64,000 nucleotides of DNA from an uncultured Clostridia bacterium (GTDB lineage Bacteria; Bacillota; Clostridia; TANB77; CAG-508): positions 1 to 64,000 of the forward strand of contig CALXYJ010000002.1 of the NCBI GenBank assembly GCA_944392945.1. Direction: 5' to 3'. The position numbers and the translations under genes were made by a program. Under the pieces are notes generated by a model that saw only the letters and a program-made list of their open reading frames with translations, searched no databases and had not been told where the DNA came from. This document shows, piece after piece, positions 1-8,102 of this stretch (position 1 is its first letter; each line of letters opens with the position of its first letter).

Positions 1-782
1 TTTTTATTTTGTACTGTATTTCCAATATACACTTCATTTCTTAGCATATTACATAGAGTTACTTCATTCCAGTTATATCCTGTTTTGTTTTCATCTTGAA
101 CTATCCCTGTTTTTCTGTAGCCTGATGGAGATAAGTATTTGTTACTATTCAAATAATTTACGATTTCACTACTTCCAGGACCATGAGCATACATATCAAA
201 GATTTTTTCTACAACACTTCTTACTTTTCTATCTACAACTAATTTATTCTTTATACTAGGATGTTTTTTATAACCATAAGCAGTTGTACTACAAAGATAT
301 TCTCCTTGTTTTTGTTTTTCTTTATAGACACTTCTAATTTTCTTTGAAATATCCTTAGCATACATATCATTCATAATTGCTTTAAAAGGTGTTATATCAT
401 TATTGTTACTCTCTAAATATGTATCTATTCCATCTGTTATGGCAACATATCTAACATTGTTTTTGGGAAAATAATCTTCTATATAAAATCCTGTCTTAAT
501 ATAATCTCTACCTAGTCTTGATAAATCTTTTGTTATAACCATATTGATATTTTTATTTTCAATATCTTGTAGCATCTCATTAAATCCTGGTCTATCAAAT
601 GTTGTACCACTTACTCCATCATCAACATATTCTTTTACAAAACATAAATCATTCTCCTTTACATATCTTTGCAAAATATTCCTTTGATTACTGATACTTT
701 CGCTTTCTTGCTTGTCGCCATCTTCTCTAGATAATCTGATATACATTCCGACTTTTAAGTTTTGGCTCTTTATATCTAGCAT
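1..782 (-). CDS. Large serine recombinase, 3' end cut by window edge
   Basis: Site-specific recombinase that would excise and integrate the mobile element occupying the left end of the window. I translated about 260 codons from an ATG at 782-780, preceded by an AGGAGG site. The resolvase fold starts with the YIRLSRED motif (Ser18 is the presumed nucleophile) and is followed by SGTTFDRPGF (58-67) and KDLSRLGR (85-92). A Recombinase domain begins near residue 165 (AYGYKKHP). This order matches the TnpX/Tn4451-type large serine recombinases. The reading frame is still open at base 1, so the zinc-ribbon and coiled-coil C-terminus is not visible. It probably forms an operon with the small ORF just upstream. 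Confidence 0.93.
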   Translation of the reverse strand, partial: MLDIKSQNLKVGMYIRLSREDGDKQESESISNQRNILQRYVKENDLCFVKEYVDDGVSGTTFDRPGFNEMLQDIENKNINMVITKDLSRLGRDYIKTGFYIEDYFPKNNVRYVAITDGIDTYLESNNNDITPFKAIMNDMYAKDISKKIRSVYKEKQKQGEYLCSTTAYGYKKHPSIKNKLVVDRKVRSVVEKIFDMYAHGPGSSEIVNYLNSNKYLSPSGYRKTGIVQDENKTGYNWNEVTLCNMLRNEVYIGNTVQNK

Positions 783-856
783 CTGTCCTCCTATCCGTAA
801 TCATCTACACTTAAATTGTAATATGTTCAAAATTATTTTGCAATATTATGTAATAA

Positions 857-1003
857 TTACTTAGTTTTTTTCTTTATATTTTCTAAATAATCTTTAAAAA
901 TTAATCCTATCGTTTCTTTCACATCCTTTTTTTCTTCTGTAAATATACAATATGTATTAAATTCTGGTTGCTTATATTTTGTTTGTTTTTTATCTTTACA
1001 CAT
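857..1003 (-). CDS. Small transposon-type protein (TnpW-like), 48 aa
   Basis: A 48-codon ORF starting MCKDKKQTKYKQPEF and ending in a basic tail, placed 74 bp upstream of the serine recombinase in the same direction. Size, charge pattern and location resemble the short TnpW-type ORFs that accompany clostridial serine-recombinase elements. The FTEEKKDVKETI segment is the part that looks like that family. A GGAG lies about 11 bases before the ATG, which is a weak ribosome site. The family assignment is by eye only. Confidence 0.5.
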   Translation of the reverse strand: MCKDKKQTKYKQPEFNTYCIFTEEKKDVKETIGLIFKDYLENIKKKTK

Positions 1004-1071
1004 ACTCGCATCATCTCCAAATTGTTTTTAATAAAATATCTAATACAGAATATTAAAGAAAATGACTTGTT

Positions 1072-1100
1072 ATGACACTTAAAATAAGTGTATTTGTCAA
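1072..1100 (-). promoter_or_regulatory. Possible promoter of the recombinase operon
   Basis: On the minus strand a perfect TTGACA (1095-1100) is followed after 17 bases by a poor -10 (TGTCAT, 1072-1077). An ACACTT/AAGTGT inverted repeat lies between the boxes. It sits about 70 bases upstream of the small ORF at 857-1003. The weak -10 keeps confidence low. Confidence 0.35.
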
Positions 1101-1171
1101 TGTACTAACCGCTTCTATATATAAGCCCACTTTTCATAGTAAAATCAAAGCTGTTTTAATAATTTGTGCAT

Positions 1172-1211
1172 AAAAAAAGACACCCAATAATGTTTTCACA
1201 CTATTAGGTGT
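1172..1211 (-). terminator. Rho-independent terminator of the defence operon
   Basis: A 10-bp stem (1180-1189 with 1202-1211, one G-U pair) is followed on the minus strand by a run of seven T. It lies downstream of the 316-aa gene and ahead of the recombinase operon. Apart from this hairpin, the possible promoter at 1072-1100 and the small ORF's upstream region, I see nothing else in 1004-1347. Confidence 0.8.
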
Positions 1212-1347
1212 TATCTTAAGCAACTTTTTGCTAACACTTTTTCTTAATTAATCTATCTGTGTAATGCCTCTGTCATCACACTTTCTTTGCATATTTTATA
1301 TGCATTTACATATTTTGTCAATATTTACTGGAAAAATTTTTATAATT

Positions 1348-2298
1348 TTATTGTTTGCTATTATTTTCATTCAATAATTTTGTTTCTCCTTGAATTTTTT
1401 TCCATTCTTCTTTCTTAGGAAATGCTGACTTTAACTCTTCACTAGCATTTAATGATGGATATAATTCTACTCCCATATCTAAAAGTTCTATCATTGTAGT
1501 CATACAATGCACAATTTTTGACTTATCTTCTTCTGAAATTTCACCTTGTTTAGGCATTTCTATATTTTCAAATTCTTTTATGTATTGTTCTTTATGATCT
1601 TTTTCTATCTCTTTTTGTATATTTTGTAATGTTTGTTCTGATGTTTCTTTATCTAGTTTCATCTTTTTAATTATATATTCCAAATCCATTTGTTTTATGG
1701 TTCTATTTTGTATCCTAATATCATTACATTTTTTTATAAAATCTGCAATCCAATTTAATGTTTTAGCTGCAATTGGTGCTCCTGCTAATATAACTGATAA
1801 TATAAACCAACTAGATCCAACATCAACTCCAACAAAATTAATTTCTTTATAAGTCTCTCTTAAAATTGGACATTGATTAAATACAAGATTTAGTCCTTTA
1901 ACTATTGTATTTAAATCATCTAATTCTTTTAAATTACTTGGCAATTTTACATATAAATAATTTTCATCGTCAGAATCATCTATATCTCCATTTTGCATAT
2001 TGATTATCGCCTCACATTTTGCCTTTACTATATTAAAAAAATTTAAAAATTTTGGATAATCACTTATTATTATAGCTGTAGTTTCAGTTGTAGCCATAAA
2101 ATTTGCTCCCATATTAAATATATCTTTTACTGAATCACCCATAAATTTAAATTCATTTAATTTATATAAAGCTCCACTAATTTCTCTCCAATTATTTATC
2201 TTTTGATAAGTATTACCATTTGAAGAAATCTTTTCATTTCTAATTTTTAATAATTCATAACATTCTTTTACTTGTTCTTTTAATACTGCTGTTCTCAT
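1348..2298 (-). CDS. Unknown protein, third gene of RloAB/AbiL-like operon
   Basis: A 316-residue protein I do not recognise. It is mostly charged and helical, with one hydrophobic stretch near residues 157-182 (VGSSWFILSVILAGAP) that could be a membrane helix. An acidic patch near 105-113 and a Lys/Glu-rich, coiled-coil-like segment at about 185-250 are also visible. It starts 45 bp after the RloB gene ends, in the same direction and before a good terminator, so it is probably co-transcribed with the ATPase/RloB pair. A role as a membrane-associated effector or accessory of that defence system is inference from position only. Confidence 0.65.
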   Translation of the reverse strand: MRTAVLKEQVKECYELLKIRNEKISSNGNTYQKINNWREISGALYKLNEFKFMGDSVKDIFNMGANFMATTETTAIIISDYPKFLNFFNIVKAKCEAIINMQNGDIDDSDDENYLYVKLPSNLKELDDLNTIVKGLNLVFNQCPILRETYKEINFVGVDVGSSWFILSVILAGAPIAAKTLNWIADFIKKCNDIRIQNRTIKQMDLEYIIKKMKLDKETSEQTLQNIQKEIEKDHKEQYIKEFENIEMPKQGEISEEDKSKIVHCMTTMIELLDMGVELYPSLNASEELKSAFPKKEEWKKIQGETKLLNENNSKQ

Positions 2299-2343
2299 AT
2301 CGTTTCAATCACTCCTATTAATATGTTTTCTATTTCTATTATG

Positions 2344-2982
2344 CTATAAATATTCTTTTAATCCATCAACAATTTTATAAACCTTTGTCATTGGATTTCT
2401 TTCTGATGCTTGTCCATCTTTATTAAGATTCTCCATATATTCACAATTTCTTATTGCATTATGTATTTTGCCATTTTTTGTAACCTTTTCAAAAATGTCA
2501 GCATCATTTTTATTATACTCTCCTAATCCATTCTTTTGAAATTCTTTGCTAAGTTCATCTAATATATCATCTTTAGAAATGTATCTAGTTACTTTCTTTA
2601 AATGTGCTAACAACCAAAGTTCAAAATTAGGATTTGACCAACAAGCATTATAATCACAATTTTCTATTGCTTTATTAAATTGCTCATCATTATAGTCATC
2701 TTTATCAAATACTACCCAAACTTGTCCATATACTTTACTTGAATAATTGACATACTTTTGAGTATATTTTACTAAATCTGTAGTATTTCTTCCTGTTCCT
2801 TTAACTTCAATATTAGGTATTAAAACATCTACTTTATTTCCGTACTTATTATTAATCTTTTTCTTTAATCCGTTAAAGTAATTGGGTTCTGTTTTCTTGC
2901 CTTCACATACAATTAAGTAATTGGCTGGTGCTCGCCTTTTACTTTTTAATCTATCTTTTCTTGAAACATTATTGTTTCTCAT
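2344..2982 (-). CDS. RloB-family protein (AbiLii-like)
   Basis: Matches the RloB domain. The N-terminus carries a basic RKDRLKSKRR stretch, then LIVCEGKKTEPNYF (about 23-36), then WVVFDKDD (about 89-96), then NPNFELWLLAH (about 117-127). The Glu in CEGKKTEP and the Asp pair in VFDKDD fit the Toprim-like nuclease fold proposed for this family. RloB proteins pair with an AAA ATPase in phage-defence loci, including lactococcal AbiL (AbiLi plus AbiLii). Its start overlaps the end of the ATPase gene by 14 bp, indicating coupled translation. Function here is inferred from family and pairing. Confidence 0.88.
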   Translation of the reverse strand: MRNNNVSRKDRLKSKRRAPANYLIVCEGKKTEPNYFNGLKKKINNKYGNKVDVLIPNIEVKGTGRNTTDLVKYTQKYVNYSSKVYGQVWVVFDKDDYNDEQFNKAIENCDYNACWSNPNFELWLLAHLKKVTRYISKDDILDELSKEFQKNGLGEYNKNDADIFEKVTKNGKIHNAIRNCEYMENLNKDGQASERNPMTKVYKIVDGLKEYL

Positions 2983-4213
2983 AACTTATCTCAAATTCTT
3001 CTAAAACTGGAATAGCACCATATCTTCCAGTTAAATAATCTTTGTTGTATGTTGCATCATTTCTAACTTTTTTACCAGATTTTTTGTCTCCATCATCATC
3101 AAGTATATAATCTGATAGAGCATATAATTCTGATACACCATCTTTATTCTTCTCAGTAAACCATATTTCATCTCTTCTAAATGTATCTTTATTTAAATTT
3201 ACTGTATCATGAGTAGAATATATTAGCTGACCATTACCTATATTTGTTTCACTATTATGGAACAAATTAATAATATATCTTGTTAATAATGGATGTAATT
3301 TTGCATCTAATTCATCTATAAATAATACCATTCCATTTCTTAATGCATCCATAAAGAAGTCAAATAAATGAAACATTTTTCTAGTACCATTTGATTCTAA
3401 TTCTAGTGGTAATGCTTTTAATTCATTATTCTCTCCCCTATGAATTAGTTCAACTTTAACTACTCTATTGTTATTCTGTACTTCTTCTAAAGAATTAGGT
3501 GTAGTTTTAATTCCTTCTATTCCAGAGTCAAATGTTTTAATAAATCTTAACAATTCTTTTTTATATTTTTCATCACTTAATATTTTTAGTGAAATTCTAG
3601 TATTTATAAAATCTTCAAATCTTGGATTTCCTAAATCCAAATAATTTGCATCTACAAACCAATCATAAACATTGTTAAAATCTTCATTGTCTTTATCTAT
3701 TTTACTATATATATTTAAAAATAAAGTTCTTTCATCAATATTTGCTAGTCCTGATATTTTATTATTTGATTTCATAGTAACATTGTTCTTTTCTCTTTCA
3801 AAAATTGAATAGAATTTATTTATCTTTTTTATATATAGCCATTCTGAAACAATACTATCCTTTAATACATCAAAACCATATTTATATATTTTGTTATTTT
3901 TTGCTAGTATTTCAACTTCTAAACTAATTGGTTCATTATTTATCATATAACTATATACATTATCTTCATCTATTGGAGAGTTCTTTTTAGAATCATCACT
4001 TACTAATATTCTTTTTTTCATATAATCAAAAGCTTGTAATACATTAGTTTTTCCACTTGCATTAGCACCATATATTGCTGCTACTTTTAAAAGATTAACT
4101 TGATCTGTTTTTACAAGATTATATTCATGTTCTTTTAATGATGTAGCTTCCATATCTAGTACATTTTCATCTTTAAATGATTTAAAATTTTTAAAACTAA
4201 ATCTTATTAACAT
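2969..4213 (-). CDS. AAA-family ATPase, RloA/AbiLi-like defence ATPase
   Basis: ATP-binding protein of the OLD/AbiLi-like group. It begins MLIRFSFKNFKSF, has a Walker A motif GANASGKT (49-56), a Walker B motif LFIDELD ending near residue 303, and a switch-like STHDT near 333-337. This layout, with an N-terminal strand reading F-x-N-F-K-S-F, is typical of RecF/SMC-like ATPases in abortive infection systems. It is the first gene of the operon, with a strong GAGGAGG site before the ATG and a well-formed promoter upstream. It would be the sensor or energy-using partner of the RloB protein encoded next. Confidence 0.9.
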   Translation of the reverse strand: MLIRFSFKNFKSFKDENVLDMEATSLKEHEYNLVKTDQVNLLKVAAIYGANASGKTNVLQAFDYMKKRILVSDDSKKNSPIDEDNVYSYMINNEPISLEVEILAKNNKIYKYGFDVLKDSIVSEWLYIKKINKFYSIFEREKNNVTMKSNNKISGLANIDERTLFLNIYSKIDKDNEDFNNVYDWFVDANYLDLGNPRFEDFINTRISLKILSDEKYKKELLRFIKTFDSGIEGIKTTPNSLEEVQNNNRVVKVELIHRGENNELKALPLELESNGTRKMFHLFDFFMDALRNGMVLFIDELDAKLHPLLTRYIINLFHNSETNIGNGQLIYSTHDTVNLNKDTFRRDEIWFTEKNKDGVSELYALSDYILDDDGDKKSGKKVRNDATYNKDYLTGRYGAIPVLEEFEISYEKQ

Positions 4214-4238
4214 TTTGATTTTCCTCCTCTCATACTAT

Positions 4239-4267
4239 ATTATATGCCATATTTTTAAAAATATCAA
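4239..4267 (-). promoter_or_regulatory. Promoter of the RloAB/AbiL-like operon
   Basis: Minus-strand TTGATA (4262-4267), a 17-base spacer, and a perfect TATAAT (4239-4244), 26 bases ahead of the ATPase start codon. The -35 box lies inside one arm of a perfect inverted repeat, so occupancy of that repeat should affect transcription. Confidence 0.75.
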
Positions 4268-4302
4268 TATTTTTGAGAATTTTTCTCAAAAATATTGATA
4301 TT
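4260..4302. repeat. Perfect 20-bp inverted repeat over the defence promoter
   Basis: Arms 4260-4279 and 4283-4302 are exact reverse complements separated by only three bases. There is no T-run suited to a terminator, and the left arm covers the -35 box of the defence operon. An operator for a dimeric regulator, or a structured leader of an opposing transcript, are both possible. I favour an operator. Confidence 0.7.
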
Positions 4303-4402
4303 CATTGTTTAATATAGTAAAGATTAATAAAAAAGAAGATATAATTTCTTATGTTAAGAATTATATCTCTTCTATAACTTGTAATTTATCGTTGCCAAAT
4401 CT

Positions 4403-5090
4403 TTATCGTTCTCCTTCCACATCGATTTCTCTTTCTAAAGCATTTTGGTTGACTAATACTCCGTTAATAACTCTAAAAGGATATTTTAGTTTTGGTATTA
4501 TATCTTTTACAATAATTATCTTTGATATTTCTTCTCCTAATTGAAAGTCTAAATTCTCGTCTATTCCAGAATATCTTTCTGGATGTTTCCTAAAATCCTC
4601 ATAGCCTATTTTTTTATATCCCATTGCTCTATAGAAATTATCTGCTCTATTTTTTAGTTCCTCTTCATTTCTAATAATATTATTTATTCTATCTGTTGAT
4701 AACTGCCCTGGTTCATATACTCCCCTAATTTTATAACCTTGATATTTTTGCATTATATAATCAGCAATTTCATTTAAATTACTTGCTATTTTTCTTCCTC
4801 TAAATGTATCGTAACAATATATTGTATCTAAAAAAAATCTCTTATTAGGATGAAAAAATATATTCATATATCCGGGTATCTTCTCCTTGTTTATTTTTGG
4901 ATTTTAGCATAAAGCATTGCCCTATATTTATATAAATTTCCACAATATTTAAATCTCCTTTTTCATCTCTAAATATTGCAAATTTTTTATCTAAATTATA
5001 ACCCCTCTTAGTCATTTTTTCTTTAAATTCTAAAAATTCTCTATATTCTTCATTAGAATTAATTTCTTCTATTAACTTTTTTATCTCCAT
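4403..5090 (-). pseudogene. GNAT-acetyltransferase-like gene split by a frameshift
   Basis: Two overlapping ORFs, 81 codons (5090-4845) and 154 codons (4867-4403), read as one protein if a single T is removed from the T6 run near 4852-4857. The joined sequence then runs IYEYIF-HPNKRFFLD. The span minus one base is a whole number of codons (229). The downstream part has GNAT-like features: FRGRKIASNL, resembling the acetyl-CoA loop, and NFYRAMGYKKIGYEDF, resembling the closing strand. The first ORF has only a weak ribosome site, and the second ORF's ATG lies within the first. It could be two genes, a decayed gene or a base-call error. Family assignment is moderate. Confidence 0.5.
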
Positions 5091-5218
5091 CTTTTAAACT
5101 TATTCCTTCCTTAAACTCTAAAATTAAAATAAATAATTTTTCATATTGTGAATATTATTTAACTTTTCTAATCTCAGAGACAAATTACTATTTTCAATCA
5201 TAATTATACCATTCAATA

Positions 5219-5344
5219 ATACCGGTATCAATAGCAAATTTTTTATATAAAAATTTGCTCCGAATACTATGGCATTCTCCCTGCCTAATATTCGCCAGCG
5301 TGGTGTTTTGACACCATTTTAGCTGTTTAGGAGAAAATCTCCTA
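5219..5344. other. Hairpin-rich non-coding region, candidate structured RNA or origin
   Basis: In the gene-free stretch 5091-5427 at least five dyads follow one another. They are a palindrome at 5219-5228 (ATACCGGTAT), an 11-bp stem at 5233-5259, an imperfect stem at 5261-5294 (CGAATA with TATTCG, GGCA with TGCC), a 5-bp stem at 5302-5315 (GGTGT/ACACC) and a 7-bp stem at 5328-5344 (TAGGAGA/TCTCCTA). No ORF or clear promoter is visible. It lies beside an HTH protein with a replication-type DNA-binding domain, so a replication or transfer origin, or a non-coding RNA, are both possible. Confidence 0.45.
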
Positions 5345-5427
5345 ATACCTTTTTAGCTCGCTGAGAGATATTTCTTATTACTTTTTTATAAATTTAATTT
5401 CTAATTTAATAATAAATATTTTTAATT

Positions 5428-5919
5428 TTACATATTAAAATTTGCATATAAACTATTTAAAAATTCTTCTGAATATTTCCTTTGATTTGTATAATTAGAA
5501 ATAATTTTTTCATTTACTTTATTATTATTTTTAATATTATTTCTTATATTATTATCTTCCGTTTTTTGATGGATAGCCTGTCCATTTTTTGATTGATACT
5601 GGTATCCATTATTTAATTGATATGGTGAATCATTTATATAAATCTTTCTTTGGATTATTTGTTTATTTTTATTTCTTATTAGTTCAAGTTCTATAAATCC
5701 TTTATCTCTTAAATGTGATATCCAACTCGAAATTGTTTTTGGATTTACATCTAATTTTTCAGCTAAATATTTATTAGATGCAAAGCAATATCCTTCTTTA
5801 CAAGTAAGAGATGTTATTATTGCATATAACAATTTTTCATTTGCTTTCAATTCTTTATTATATAAGACTGTTGCAGGAATTACTGAATAATACCCTATTG
5901 TTTCTTTATTTTCTTTCAT
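5428..5919 (-). CDS. Helix-turn-helix protein, replication-initiator-like
   Basis: A 163-aa protein starting at the ATG at 5919-5917, preceded by GGAG at good spacing. The longer frame upstream would add an unlikely FFFIRFLP leader lying in the terminator hairpin. The N-terminal half (about 10-80: VIPATVLYNKEL, EKLLYAIITSL, ASNKYLAEKLDVNPKTISSWI) matches the HTH_36-type winged helix common in phage and plasmid replication proteins. The C-terminal half is Asn/Lys/Gln-rich low complexity with no DnaD-like core that I can see. It is probably a replication or regulatory protein of the mobile element. Confidence 0.7.
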   Translation of the reverse strand: MKENKETIGYYSVIPATVLYNKELKANEKLLYAIITSLTCKEGYCFASNKYLAEKLDVNPKTISSWISHLRDKGFIELELIRNKNKQIIQRKIYINDSPYQLNNGYQYQSKNGQAIHQKTEDNNIRNNIKNNNKVNEKIISNYTNQRKYSEEFLNSLYANFNM

Positions 5920-5952
5920 ATACCACTCCAAATCTAGCGGTAAAAATCTAAT

Positions 5953-5994
5953 AAAAAAAAACAGAATATTTCTTTTCATTTAGAAATACTCTGT
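5953..5994 (-). terminator. Rho-independent terminator at the element's right end
   Basis: A 12-bp stem (5961-5972 with 5983-5994, one G-U) is followed on the minus strand by eight T (5953-5960). No minus-strand gene lies directly upstream, so it may insulate the element from transcription entering from the flank. Confidence 0.65.
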
Positions 5995-6033
5995 AATATA
6001 GATGATTACTGCATTTTATTTGTTTTCATATTC

Positions 6034-6519
6034 GGTTGGTATATTTTTAAACCCACAGGTGTGGATTTAAACTCTCAATTTCCTGCAAATTGGGAAATGG
6101 GAAAGAAAATAAAATCAAATCTTGGATTTAATAAACCATCTCCAAGAGACTTTGCTGGTAAAACTCCTCTTTCAGAACCAGAATCACAAGCATTATATAA
6201 TTTTACCTTAAATAAGAATTTTTCTTTATGTCTCTGTTTCCATTCACAAGGAGAAGTAATATATTGGAAATATATAGATTTTTCACCACTCAATTCTGCA
6301 GAAATTGCACAAGAATTTTATCATGTAAGTGGATATGAATTAGAAAATACTCCTTATAATTCTTCGTTTGGTGGTTTTAGAGATTGGTTTATACAAAATT
6401 TTAATAAACCTGGATTTACAATAGAAGTTGGAAAAGGTGAAAATCCTCTACCTATTAATCAATTTAATAAAATCTACCATGATAATTTAGGTATTTTAGT
6501 ATCTGGCTGCGTTTTATAG
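6034..6519 (+). pseudogene. 3' half of an M14 gamma-D-glutamyl-diaminopimelate endopeptidase
   Basis: The frame encodes the C-terminal half of an M14 zinc carboxypeptidase of the YqgT/ENP1 type. It has GVDLNSQFPANWE (substrate-binding loop), SPRDFAGKTPLSEPES, the zinc-ligand histidine in CFHSQGEVIYW and the catalytic glutamate in GFTIEVG. The N-terminal half with the HxxE zinc motif is absent. The only possible start is a GTG at 6061 inside the conserved GVDLN, so this is a remnant and not a gene start. Recognisable homology begins about 6033, next to the mobile element, which suggests the element split the gene. Confidence 0.82.
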
Positions 6520-6548
6520 GATGTTAAAAATATATCTTAACATCCTAT
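6516..6548. terminator. Hairpin between convergent genes
   Basis: A perfect 12-bp stem (6516-6527 with 6537-6548) with a 9-base loop lies between the M14 remnant and the oppositely oriented permease gene. T-runs are weak on both sides, so it may act as a bidirectional terminator of modest strength. Confidence 0.5.
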
Positions 6549-6559
6549 ATCCTGTAGTT

Positions 6560-7243
6560 TTAATTATTACTTCTTTTAAAAATTTTATATGATATTCTAT
6601 ATGAAATATAATATATAATTACAAGTAAAAACATAACTATCAATATTCCAAATTTTTCAAAAAATTTATTAATACTGTCAAAATTAATATTAAGTCCTGA
6701 ATTTGTTGCTAAATAAGCAATTCCAAGAGAAATAATAATTATTATAAAAAACAATATAAACATTTGGATTCTACCTTTTTCAGCACCCCATTTATAAATA
6801 CTTGGAACTTGTATTGCTAATATTATTGAAATTCCAAAAAAACCTGCTAATGTTGTAATAATTAAAGAATTGTAAGTTACATTAATAATTTCTTCTACAC
6901 GTATAGAATTCAAAATATTTATAAATATTGGAGTAATTATAAAACCTATTAATCCACCTATAAAAGATAATAATATTACTAAAATATATTTCTCTAATAC
7001 TAATTCTTTTTTATTAACAGGTAATGACAACATATATTCATTAGATTTTGCAATTTCATCATAACTAAATGTTGACAATGCAATCATCCCCGCCATTGTT
7101 GTCATTACTATTGGAATATATTTACACATATCTTCTCCTGAACTTCCAAGAATTAATGCACAAATAAACATTATAATTGCAGAGAATTTATAACTAGTTA
7201 AATTTAGCATATCTTTTTTTATTAATCCACCAATTTCTTTCAA
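6560..7243 (-). CDS. ABC-2 type transporter permease
   Basis: A 227-residue integral membrane protein with about six hydrophobic helices (about 18-50, 63-75, 88-115, 127-150, 162-182 and 196-216). Segments such as YDEIAKSNEYMLSLPVNKKELVLEKY fit the ABC2-type permeases of the YtrC/BcrB-like group. It follows the ATPase gene by one base and forms a three-gene unit with it and a GntR regulator. It would form the membrane channel of that exporter. The substrate cannot be told from sequence. In related operons the substrates are often peptides or cell-wall-active compounds. Confidence 0.85.
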   Translation of the reverse strand: MKEIGGLIKKDMLNLTSYKFSAIIMFICALILGSSGEDMCKYIPIVMTTMAGMIALSTFSYDEIAKSNEYMLSLPVNKKELVLEKYILVILLSFIGGLIGFIITPIFINILNSIRVEEIINVTYNSLIITTLAGFFGISIILAIQVPSIYKWGAEKGRIQMFILFFIIIIISLGIAYLATNSGLNINFDSINKFFEKFGILIVMFLLVIIYYISYRISYKIFKRSNN

Positions 7244-7244
7244 T

Positions 7245-8102
7245 CTATTTTTCCCCCTTTATATAAAATAACATTAAATCTTCTATTGAAGCTCTATCAA
7301 TCGTAGAAACATTATATTTATTTTTTATAAAACTTCTATTATTAACCAATATCTCATATTGATATTTTTCTTTTCTATAATATTCATAATCACTTCTATC
7401 CATTTTTTTAAACATATCTTCTCCACACTTAACTATACCATAATTTTCTAGTATATCAGAAGTAGGCAAATTAAGCATTATCTCTCCATCTTTTATGAAC
7501 ATTATATAATCTGATATATGTTCTAAATCTGTTGTTATATGAGTCGAAATTAAAATAGATCTTGTTTCATCTTTTGCTATATATTCTCTAAATATATCTA
7601 ATATTTCATTCCTCACAATTGGATCCAAACCACTAGTCGGTTCATCCAAAATTAAGATTTGCGGTTCGTGCGAAATCGCAGTTGCTATCTTTAGCTTCAT
7701 TTTCATTCCACTAGAAAAATCCTTTATCATTTTATTTTCTGGCAGATTAAATCTTTTTATATTTTTTTCAAATTCACTTTTATTCCATGTATTAAAAAAA
7801 CTTTTCATTATATTGTTTATTTTTTTTGGTGTTAAGTATTCTGATAAAAAACTATCATCTAGCACTACTCCTATTTTACTTTTTATTTCTTTCTCGTATT
7901 TTTTTATATCTTTGCCAAAAATATTTATCTCACCTTCAGAATTAGTAATATTTAATATTGACCTTATTGTTGTAGTCTTTCCTGCACCATTCTCTCCAAT
8001 TAAACCTACAATACTTCCTTCTGGTATATCAAAATTAATATTTTTTAACTGAAAATCTTTATATTTTTTATTTAAATTTCTAACCTTGATGTTAGTTTCC
8101 AT
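7245..8102 (-). CDS. ABC transporter ATP-binding protein (YtrB-like)
   Basis: A 285-aa nucleotide-binding subunit. It has Walker A GENGAGKTT (about 36-44), signature FSSGMKMKL, Walker B ILILDEPTSGLD and the switch histidine in ISTHI. About 80 C-terminal residues beyond the core domain, ending YIKGEK, are typical of exporters in the YtrB/BcrA class. It is directly downstream of a GntR repressor gene (one-base spacing) and directly upstream of its permease, the classic repressor-ATPase-permease order of Ytr-type operons. It powers export across the cell membrane. The substrate is unknown. Confidence 0.9.
   Translation of the reverse strand: METNIKVRNLNKKYKDFQLKNINFDIPEGSIVGLIGENGAGKTTTIRSILNITNSEGEINIFGKDIKKYEKEIKSKIGVVLDDSFLSEYLTPKKINNIMKSFFNTWNKSEFEKNIKRFNLPENKMIKDFSSGMKMKLKIATAISHEPQILILDEPTSGLDPIVRNEILDIFREYIAKDETRSILISTHITTDLEHISDYIMFIKDGEIMLNLPTSDILENYGIVKCGEDMFKKMDRSDYEYYRKEKYQYEILVNNRSFIKNKYNVSTIDRASIEDLMLFYIKGEK

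Noticed and set aside
4305..4544. 79-codon plus-strand frame upstream of the defence operon
   Set aside because: It overlaps the end of the acetyltransferase-like gene in antisense and has no ribosome site.
6061..6519. Intact 152-aa gene
   Set aside because: It starts inside a conserved M14 motif and lacks half the zinc site, so it is a remnant.
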